From Tritrichomonas musculus (taxonomy: Eukaryota; Parabasalia; Tritrichomonadida; Tritrichomonadidae), in the NCBI GenBank assembly GCA_039105265.1, contig JAPFFF010000043.1:186001-250000 (forward strand): a stretch of 64,000 bases of DNA. The letters are read 5' to 3'. Position numbers and translations under genes: made by a program. The notes under the pieces were generated by a model. That model saw only the letters and a list, made by a program, of their open reading frames with translations. It did not search any database and had not been told where the DNA came from. Every line of letters begins with the position of its first letter. Positions within the stretch are counted from its first letter, which is position 1. Below are positions 53,420-62,462 of this stretch, piece by piece.

Positions 53420-54610
53420 TCAAATGATTGATGTTTTAATTTTAGCATTTATATCAATGGTTCCTTCTGATAAATAAAGGTTAACAAGCGTGTAATAATC
53501 AAATTCACATAAATAAAAAAACATGTTTTTGTATTTCATGTTTGTTGGGAAAAAACAATAATTGTGAAATTTAGCTGCATATTGATAAAGATTATGATAA
53601 TAGTTGTCTTCAATGTTGTTTTGTAGATCTTCTTCTTTTATTAAATTTTCAATGATGTAATTTGAAATATCGTTGTGATGACATTTAATCGATTCTTTAA
53701 GAATTTCTTCATAATTATTATCTGGTGGTGAAACATGATTTTCTTCAAGATATCTGATCAGTTCTACATTCCTACTGTGAATCGCATATTTCCACATTTC
53801 TGATGTTAATTTGACTCCTTTCATTTGCATGTATTTGATGATGTCAAGCGAACCATAAAATGATGCATATTCAATCAGATCGATTCGGTTTTTTTTATGA
53901 AAACTGATCTTGCATTCTTGGATCAAAAGCTGATTTGTTTCAAAATCTGATTCTTTAATTTCAATTTCAAGTCGCAAATTTGTTTGTTCAACAAAAGTGA
54001 TAAATTCTTTAATTTTGTTATTTCGAATCAGTTCACACAAATAATCGTCATTTTCTCCTTCTCGTCGTTTTTCATAGAAATTTTCTTCAACTTCATTGTT
54101 CATTTGTTCAATAAATTCAGCATCTTTTAATGATTCATTCTTGCTGCCGTATTTTTCAATGTTTTCTTTTGTGAGAAGCAATTTGATTTCTGGCTGAAAA
54201 TATTCATCAAATTTTTTTACGCCATAATCAAAGGATGTAAATTTGGAAAAAATGTATTCGTCAACTACCATCACTTTTTCTTCAATGAGAAATAGAAGGA
54301 TTCTCCTGTTGCTTGTAAAAATTTCCAAAATTTCTGAATTTGAAAAATATTTTTGGATTTCTGTTTTGAAATGTCTCAAAAGTTGTTCGATCTTAGAAAT
54401 AAAATTCGGAACACGCTGATGTCCGTACGCAATTCTGTTTATGATTTGTAATAATGCTTTGAATTCATATTTATCATTAATTATTTTCAGAGTTGTGACA
54501 AGTCTCACAAAATGATCAAATATGTATTCTGCCTTTGATTCGTCTTCAAGAAATCTCAGAAGAACGTCTTGAATACTTTTCATTTTTTCAATATTTTCGT
54601 CGATACTCAT
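53420..54610 (-). CDS. DUF3447/ankyrin protein, gene B: N-terminal coding block
   Basis: 396 residues from the chosen Met (MSIDENIEKMKSIQDVLL), which aligns exactly with the start of gene A; an in-frame ATG 14 codons upstream (54652) is less likely. Family blocks are VPNFISKIEQLLRHF, ILLFLIEEKVMVVDE, YFQPEIKLL, DYLCELIRNNKI, RIDLIEYASFYGSLDIIKYM and CHHNDISNYIIENL. The block ends shortly after EGTIDINAKI, the standard spacer position, so it is probably the first exon of a gene reaching 50756. A protein-binding scaffold role is inferred from ankyrin content; no enzyme domain is visible. Confidence 0.8.
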   Translation of the reverse strand: MSIDENIEKMKSIQDVLLRFLEDESKAEYIFDHFVRLVTTLKIINDKYEFKALLQIINRIAYGHQRVPNFISKIEQLLRHFKTEIQKYFSNSEILEIFTSNRRILLFLIEEKVMVVDEYIFSKFTSFDYGVKKFDEYFQPEIKLLLTKENIEKYGSKNESLKDAEFIEQMNNEVEENFYEKRREGENDDYLCELIRNNKIKEFITFVEQTNLRLEIEIKESDFETNQLLIQECKISFHKKNRIDLIEYASFYGSLDIIKYMQMKGVKLTSEMWKYAIHSRNVELIRYLEENHVSPPDNNYEEILKESIKCHHNDISNYIIENLIKEEDLQNNIEDNYYHNLYQYAAKFHNYCFFPTNMKYKNMFFYLCEFDYYTLVNLYLSEGTIDINAKIKTSII

Positions 54611-54787
54611 TTTATAAGAATTAAGGACTAATTTTGAACAAACTTCAGTCAAAATTTGTTAACAAATAAAGTAGCTTTTTTGTGACGCACTGCATGATTT
54701 TTAATTATTTTATAATATATTTAAAATATATAAATATAAAATTTATTACTTATTTGATTTTTAAGGCAAAATTGCAATAAAAATATG

Positions 54788-54925
54788 TTTTTTTTTTTTT
54801 TTTTTTTTTTTCCCTGGTTTGAGATATCCTTACTCGGAAGAAATAGTTTGATTTTTATTTCTTTATAAAAATATTTATACTAAGCAACCATATCATTTCC
54901 AATGATCCTCAAATAGAAATTTTAA
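54788..54925 (-). repeat. Dispersed repeat with T/A-tail, copy 1
   Basis: About 115 bp (GGTTTGAGATATCCTTACTC onward, to GATCCTCAAATA) preceded by T22. A second copy is at 58478-58600, also preceded by a T-run. Read on the minus strand, both end in an A-tail. Adjacent to the starts or ends of ankyrin genes B and C. Confidence 0.7.
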
Positions 54926-55414
54926 TTTTCTTCCTCTCAAAATTTAATAAAGAAAAATAATCAATAGAATTTTATTGAATTTTTTTCTGAGTTTCTTTTT
55001 AATAATTTTTCGAAAATAATTTGTAATTATTGCGAATATTTTTAAGATAAATGATATATTATTGTTTAATAATAAACATAAAATAAACATAAAATAGTTA
55101 TATAAAAATAAGACATTAATTATATAACGATATCACTTGCAAATTAACATTAATTCAACAATCTGCCAAATCATTATTTTAAATATAACCAATATAATAC
55201 ATCTTAATAAAAATGAATATAATGAAATATTTTAAATACTGGTACAATTCACACAATCAATACAAATCCAATTTAAAAAAGAACAAAAACATAGGTATGT
55301 ATTGTATACATGCAAAACTATATTATATTTAAAAAAAAACAGGCAGGTTTATTTTTCAACCTATTCTGTAAGAAGTAAAATTTTCTGAAAAAAGTTTTTG
55401 AAATAATTATTTAC
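54926..55414. other. AT-rich intergenic region
   Basis: No gene seen. A short hairpin-like word pair, AGGCAGGTTTATTTTTCAACC at about 55341, lies just downstream of the GTPase gene end and might mark its 3' region. Confidence 0.35.
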
Positions 55415-57037
55415 TTACATTCTCCTTCTAAATGTGACTGCAGCAGCAACTCCAAAGACAACTCCAGCGGTTCCAATGACATATGACCAAAAAGGTGAAG
55501 TGCTATTTTGGTCGGCTCTTTGGCCTAATCTGTCTAAATTATTTCTCATATTATTTACTTGATTTTGCTGATCATTCAATTCGTTCTCTCTTCTTCTTAA
55601 TTCAATGATACGTTCATTCAATTCATTTTGCTGTTCTTGTAATCTATTTTGATGATCATTCACTTCGTTTTCTCTTCTCTGTACCTGATTCATTCGTTCA
55701 TCCAATTCATTTTGTTGATTATGCAATTGATTTCGAATATCATTAATTTCATCTCTTCTTCTTTGCAATTTATCAATTTCTTCTTTTAATTCTTCTATTT
55801 TTTGATGCTGCGATATGTTGTCTAATCGAATTTTCAAATCATCTATCACATTACTCATTATGCATTTTATTACTTTCTTTGTACTAGATAAAAATTCGTT
55901 ATCTTTCAATTGCTTCCCAATAAAATCATTCATTTGGTCTAGTTCTTTTAAATTAGTAAAATTAAAATTAAATTGATCATCTGGTAGATTATTTTGAATG
56001 ATTAAAGATAAATCATCAACATTATTAAATGGATCCTCAATAATACTACTTGCAATATTCATATATGCATTTAATTGATCAATTTCCTGGCAATTATCAA
56101 TACAATTTTTGATAGTATCATTAAATAATTGAACTTCATTAGCAATTTTAACACCAATTTGATATCCAAAAGTTTCTAATGTTTTTTTTTGCTGAATCAC
56201 TTAATCCAATTTGATGATCTATATGGATAATATCAAAATTTTCATCTGTTATAAATTGTATTATATTAGAACGATCAGGGAAATCAAGAAATTGATTTCC
56301 ATTTTCACTTCTTTCAGGAGTTGGAAATCGAAAAACGCGATGATTATTTTCAATAAAAAAATTGCACCAAGACTGTAAACTTGGACTTGAGCGTGCCTGA
56401 AGGAATTCCAAGTAATCATTTGTTGACCGATCATTTTCACTCATTGAAATAATCAATCCAATACATTGTTTTAATTCATCAATATTAGGGAACATTCTCT
56501 CGAGTTGACTTATTGTTTCTTCAATTTGTTTTCTTCTTCCGTATATATCATGATAATTTATAAATAATAAAATTTTTGTAGGTGAAGATCTATTTTGAAA
56601 TAATTTATCAATAGCATATGCATTTGTTATTTCTTTCAGTACTCCCTCTGAATCATTAAAACCAGGACCATCACAAATAATGGCTTTTAAATCATCATTT
56701 TTTAACAATCGTGGTTTTTTTGTTATTGATATTGAACCATAATCAACACCTTCGCTTTCAAGAATAACAATGTTACTTAGAGTTTTAACCATTACAAGTT
56801 TATTAATCATATTATTTGCAAATGCTGATTTTCCAACACCAGATGATCCTAAAAGAATAACACTTCATAAATCTTCATCATCTTGCCAAAATTCTTGTGC
56901 TTGCTCTTCAACAGATCTCAGGACTTCATAAAAGGCTGTGTAATTTAGGTCTTGATTCATTGTATGAAATGAATTGATATTTTCTTTTTGGGCTTTATCA
57001 CTCAATTTATGTGCCACGATATTTTTTTTTGTGCCAT
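55415..57037 (-). pseudogene. AIG1-like GTPase with coiled coil and tail anchor, frame broken
   Basis: Three frame segments read as one protein of about 530 residues. A start at 57037 (MAQKK) shifts frame at a nine-T run (57022-57030) into AHKLSDKAQKENINSFHTMN. Walker A GSSGVGKSAFANN (about 56835) follows an in-frame TGA. The frame 56148-56810 gives the switch region CDGPGFNDSEG and LLFINYHDIYGRRKQIEETI, typical of AIG1/GIMAP GTPases. The frame 55415-56200 is joined at another nine-T run and holds an Arg/Asn/Gln-rich coiled coil (LQRRRDEINDIRNQLHNQQN...) and a C-terminal membrane anchor (WSYVIGTAGVVFGVAAAV) with RRRM. Two breaks fall on homopolymers, so the gene may be intact in the organism apart from the TGA. 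Confidence 0.7.
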
Positions 57038-57492
57038 TTTTTTTAACTCTTTTTTTTTTTCTGTTTTATATTCATATATTTCATTGATCAATGAAATTAA
57101 ACAGTGAAATAGTTGTAAGATAGTCCATATAAAATGCTTTTTTTTTTTTCGGAGGAAAACGATCATCATGAAAACCAAAGAGAATAAAGCTAATGATCAA
57201 GAATGCGGCAGATTTAATCCAAGAAGAACACTACAAAACGATTTAGTAACGCTATATTTACTCACCGAAGGCAGAATTATATGAAGTAAACTTTGTTTGT
57301 TATTATTTGATACAAATGTATGATACAATATTTCATTATTTAGGAAAATGAATTTAACATGTTTCAGGAAGTGAGTTAGCGATCCCAAATGCATACTTAT
57401 AAGTATGAGATATATAATTGAAAAGATATATCTATATAAAAGAGTATAACAATCAATTTTCAATAGCTAATAAACAAGTATTATAGTATCTT
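57038..57492. other. Intergenic region
   Basis: No gene supported. The 88-codon minus frame at 57197-57463 is hydrophobic but has no recognisable motif or initiator context. Confidence 0.35.
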
Positions 57493-57589
57493 TAAGCATA
57501 CCTCCATTTGACGGTTTGGAGGAATTTTGAATTGAAAATTCCTCCAAAGAGGAAAAAATCCTCCAAACCATCAAATGGAGGTATGCTTA
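57493..57589. mobile_element. Small hairpin inverted-repeat element (MITE), copy 2
   Basis: 97 bp with ends TAAGCATACCTCCATTTGA and the perfect inverse at the right except one base, flanked by the 8-bp duplication AGTATCTT (57485-57492 and 57590-57597). The whole element folds into a long hairpin with an inner TGGAGGAATTTTGAATTGAA palindrome shared with 22817-22925. An 8-bp duplication suggests hAT mobilisation. Confidence 0.8.
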
Positions 57590-57829
57590 AGTATCTTTAA
57601 TAGTATTAGCCAATCGTCATAGCTCACATTTTTTTGTGAGAAAATAACAAGTAGCAGAATTTCATTTATCTTCTGAATTTTTCTGAACTTAAATGAATGA
57701 AGTGAAAAATAATAGAAAATAATAGAAAAAATGATCGTTAAAATTTTATTAATGTTTTTAAAATATTTTGGAAAATAATTATTCTTTTTGAATGGAATAA
57801 ATATTTCCCATTCTAATTCCTAATTCTTC

Positions 57830-58240
57830 ATTTAACAATCATCAGATTTGTTATAGTTCTTTTTTCCGAAAATAAATTTCAGATGAGAAAAGAGTCGCTC
57901 TACTGCTGCCTCGTGCAAGGCATATTTAGCATCCTTATAGACAATTCTGCCAAACGATTCATCCCAGAAACTTGTCTTAAATTATTCCAAAAATCAAATG
58001 GATCAGTTTCTCCAAAATATATCAAGTATTAGTAAAAAAGTATCGTTTTATTTTTTTCTATACAAAAAGGGCAGTAACTGTAAACTAACGGATGCCCAAC
58101 ACATATAATTCCATATTTAGCAAATTTTTTAACATTTGCTTTGAAATGTGGATTGGTATTTGCGTTATCAATTGATAATAGCGTTTTTATTAATAATTCG
58201 CTTCCAGCTGGGAGAGTAATTATGGAAAAAAATGAAAATT
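57830..58240 (-). pseudogene. hAT transposase C-terminal relic
   Basis: The minus strand reads LHEAAVERLFSHLKFIFGKK followed by NYNKSDD, matching the hAT dimerisation block ('.SsVERlFS..k.i...kRnrLs'). Upstream pieces KKFAKYGIICVGHPLVYSYC and FGETDPFDFWNN are compatible with the same protein but are separated by stops. No ends were found. The family could once have mobilised the 8-bp-duplication elements in this window. Confidence 0.5.
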
Positions 58241-58477
58241 TTCATAAAAATAAATATGAGTAAAAGGTCCGTTTACAATTAAGGCGAAAATTTTATTTTT
58301 AAAAATTTAATAGGAAAAAGTGTTAAATTATTTTAAGATATAATTATTATGATGATGTAGATCATGTATAGCTTTTATTTTTTATAGTTTTATCTTTCTA
58401 TCATTAATTTTTCAGAACAGAAATATTATTGATCATTTGTTTAATATGAGGATGATCACAATTATAAAATGCATTTT

Positions 58478-58600
58478 TTTTTTCAGGTTTGAGATATTCT
58501 TACTCCGAAGAAATAGTTTGATTTTTATTTCTTTATAAAAATTTTTATACTAAGCAACTATATCATTTCTAATGATCCTCAAATATTAATTTTGATTTTA
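58478..58600 (-). repeat. Dispersed repeat with T/A-tail, copy 2
   Basis: Same 115-bp block as 54788-54925 (GGTTTGAGATATTCTTACTC), with a few substitutions, again preceded by a short T-run on the plus strand. Confidence 0.7.
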
Positions 58601-58651
58601 AATTTTTTATTTTTTTTAAAAAAAAAAGTATTAATTAAAGCTTCTGATGTT

Positions 58652-61426
58652 TTAATTATCATCAGTATGAACTTCGTTATTTGCTTGAAGTTGATTTTTT
58701 TCATTCTTTATCAGAGTGAGTTCTTCTGATAACTGATATACTTCTTTCATTAATGAATTATCTTTTTCCAAAGGTTGATTTTGCTTCTGTTTCTCTTCAA
58801 CATCTTTCATTAATTGCTCCATTTTTATTTCTAAAATGCTAATTTTAAGAGTTGTTCTCATCGATTTTTTTTCTTCTTTGCTTACCCTAATCGGACCATT
58901 AGATAAAAGTTCAACAATTTTTGCATCGTTTTTCTCTTTTGCATAATCAAGGGCAGTTTTGTCAATATTTCATTCAAAAATACCATAAAATAAATTTAAA
59001 ACTGTTTTGCATTTGATGCTGAGATCAATTCCATCTTCATATAATAATTGTTTTACAATTAAAGAATTCCCTTTAAATGCTGCACAAATCAATGCTGTAT
59101 AATTAAAAGCATAATTTAAATGTTGTAAAATAATTATATGTTTTAATAAAATTAAAAGAAATTTAATTTTGAATTTTAAAAATTTTATAAATTGATAATA
59201 TTTGTGATATTAACATCAATTCCTTCATGTTCTAATAAACTTAAAACGATTTGTATATCTCCATTAAATGAAGCATGCATCAATGCGGTATAATTAAATG
59301 CTTATTTTTAATTCCATAAATTACTCACAACTTTAACATTATTAAAAAAATATTAGATTGGAATGTTATTTCAAAATTTGAAATTTAGACTCCTTTAATA
59401 TTAACATCAATTCCTTCATGAGACAACAATGCTTTAACAGTTCTGTAAAAAAGTTTTTTTGCAGCGCATATCAAAGCTGTATCATTAAATAATTGAGTTT
59501 AATTCCATAAATAATTCAAAATGTCAACATTATTTACAATAAAATAAAGATTAAAATGTTATTTAAAACTAGAAAATATAATACCTTGAACATTAACATC
59601 AATTCCATTATGGGATAATAATTCTTGAACAATTTCTAAATATCCTTTCTCTGCAGCACATATTAAAGCTGTGTCATGAAATAATCGAGTTTAATTCCAT
59701 AAATAATTCAAAATGTCAACATCATTAAAAATAAAATAAAGATTAAAATTCTATTTAAAATTAGAAATAAAAATTCTTTGAGCATTAACATCAATTCCTT
59801 CACGAGACAATAATTCTTGAACAATTTCTAAATATCCTTTCCTTGCAGCATATATTAAGGCTGTGCTATAAAACATTCCAGTTTAAATTCCATAAATTAT
59901 AAGTGTTTTTAATTGAATGATGAAGCTTGATTGGAATTGCATGAATCATGAATTTAAATTCCTTTAACATTAATATCAATTCCTTTATGAGCCAATAATT
60001 CTAGGACAATAGATTTATGTCCATTCTCTGCAGCATATATCAAAGCTGTTTCATGAAATTTTCAATTCTAACGCCAAAAATGATTGCATTTTTTAATGCA
60101 ATTAAAAGAATGGATAAAAATTTCATGAAATATTTTGAAGCTATAATGCTTGTTATATTAACATCGATACATTCTTGTGATAATAACTCCCGAACAATTT
60201 CCAGATGACCTTCTTTTGCAGCACTTATCAATGCCGTTTCATTTAAAAATCAGATTTCAATATCATAAAAGTTCATAAGTTAAAAATTTCATTTAAAAAG
60301 ATAAACTTAAATATAATGAATGTTTTTCTATTAAAAATTCCTTTGATATTAATTTTAGTTTCCTTATGTGATAATAATTCACGGACAACTTTTAAATTAC
60401 CAATTAACGATGCCCATATCAAAGCTGTATTATTAAAATATTCAAGCATTTAATTCCATAAAATGATATTAAATTTGCAACCCAATAAATCAAGATGAAT
60501 TTAAAAACTCTATGAATATTTGCATTTACAAATATCTTTAATATTAATATCAATTCCTTTTTGTGATAATAATTCTTGAACAATTTCAAGAAATCCTAAT
60601 TTTGAAGCAATAATTAAAGCAGTAAAATTAAATGACACTTTTCAATTCCATAAATAATTGAAAATGTAAATATCACAAAAAAGAAAAAATTGAAATTTCA
60701 TGAATTTTTTTGAATAAAAATATCTTTAAGATTGACATCAATTTGTTCATTCGATAATAATCCACGAACAATATCTAAATGTCCTTTTATTGCAGCTAAA
60801 TGTAATGCTGTGTGATTAAAAGCTAGAGTCCAATTTCATAAACATTTTCAATTCTAATTTTATGAATAAAAATTGATTTAAAATATTATAAAAAAGAGTG
60901 GTTAAAAATATTGACGAGATTGACATTAATTTTGGGATTTGAGAGTAATTTTTGAACAATATCTATATCTCCATCATTTGAAGCTATGATCAATGCTGTA
61001 TTATTAAATATCAAAGACAAACTCCATAAATTTTGGATTCAAATTGCTTCATAAACAAATAAATACTAAATATTTCCAAGATTGACATCAGTTCCTTTGT
61101 AATTTAATAATTCTTCAACAATTTCAGTTAAACCTTTATGAATAGCCAAAGTCAATGGCGTTAAATTAAAAAAAAATGATTTGAATTCCATAAATACTTG
61201 ATTATTTAAATAAAATTAAAAAAAAGTAATTTAAATATATTGAAAAAAAGTATTTCAAATATCATGCAACAAAAGGTAATGAAATTTCATGAATATTTCA
61301 TGATATTTAAATATCTTTGAAGTTTACATTGATTTTCTTGGCAAGGAGTTCTTTAACCAAATTAAGATCTTCATCTTCTATTGCTTTTATGATTTTGTCA
61401 TTCCGAAACAATTTCTTGAAAAACAT
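58652..61426 (-). CDS. Ankyrin gene C: blocks separated by non-coding spacers, coiled-coil C-terminus
   Basis: Starts at ATG 61426 (MFFKKLFRNDKIIKAIEDED...KINVNFKDI) with TCAGTA just upstream. Twelve diverged but intact internal ankyrin blocks follow, e.g. TPLTLAIHKGLTEIVEELLN, TALIIASNDGDIDIVQKLLS, TALHLAAIKGHLDIVRGLLS and TALIYAAENGHKSIVLELLA. A last block TALDYAKEKNDAKIVELLS runs into a coiled coil (MEQLMKDVEEKQKQNQPLEK...) ending at 58652. Between blocks lie about 70-150-bp spacers with stops. They start at GATATTT-like words and end before (F)N-x-T-A-L codons, most with TTTATGGAATT near the 3' end. Joining at ATTT yields 34-residue repeats. Because blocks are diverged yet unbroken, selection on the joined product is likely. 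Confidence 0.6.
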
Positions 61427-61734
61427 TTTACTGAATATTTAATTTAAAATGTTTTTTAAGGTTTTTAATAACCGATTTTAAATTTGAAAATATAATTTGT
61501 AAAATATACAAAATCAATTTTTTATATTAATGAATATTTAAATTTGCACTAGCTTATTACATTTAAATATAAATTATTAATATTACTAATATAATATTAT
61601 AAATAATTTGAAAATATTATGTGAAATTATATCAATTGAACAAATTATCCATTCTTATCTGAATTAAATATTAATATTTATTTTATAGCTATTATATTTC
61701 AACAATACATGTGAGTTAATAAATCTGTGTTAAT
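61427..61734. other. Intergenic region between divergent genes
   Basis: AT-rich, no gene. It should hold the promoter of ankyrin gene C on the minus strand; only the TCA next to its ATG is recognisable. Confidence 0.4.
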
Positions 61735-62336
61735 ATTTAAAAAACACTTTTTTAATAGACAAGTTACAATTCTTTCAGCTGATACGCGAATTAGTCAATG
61801 AGCATTTTTCAAATGTAGATCAATAACAGAAATATCACTTCCTTCATCTATAACAGAAATAGAAATGTCTACTTTCAGAAAATGTTTATCATTACAACAT
61901 TTTTCAATTTCATCATCTGTTAAATCAATCAAACCAGGCGCTTTTTATATGTGTGTCTCTTTAAAAAATGTCATAATTCCTTCATCCGTAACAACAATTC
62001 GCTTTTTTGCTTTAACAGAATGAGCATCATTAATAACCGTCAAACTTTCATCAAACCTAAAAATGTTGGTTATTCAGTTTTTAGTGAATGCAAATCATTG
62101 GAAGAAATATCAATTCCACAATCACTCATTGAAACTGGTCAAGAGATACTTAATTCTTGCACATCATGGAATTGATATTTCATCTCAACGAATTTGAAAG
62201 ATTCACTAATATGTCTGGGTATAGTTTTGGCATGGCCAAATATTTTTATCTATCGTGGAAATTGAGATATCAATCATTTAGAATGAAATATGTGATTTTA
62301 TATAAAATAAAAATATTCCAGAGACCATTTTATGCT
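61735..62336 (+). pseudogene. Decayed BspA-like leucine-rich-repeat gene
   Basis: Plus-strand LRR_5 (BspA-type) repeats are readable across frames: FFKCRSITEISLPSSITEIE, FRKCLSLQHFSI, GAFYMCVSLKNVIIPSSVTT, FSECKSLEEISIPQSLIE. Stops and frame changes separate them. It lies just upstream of, and in the same orientation as, an intact relative, suggesting tandem gene duplication followed by decay. Confidence 0.7.
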
Positions 62337-62462
62337 TAAATAAATCAAAAAATCTTTAAAAAAACCATTATGTAATAAATTATATTAGATTTTAAAATTG
62401 TATTTTATATATCAAAATATTCTATGAGTTTTTCTAATTATTAACTTTTTGAATAAATTTAA

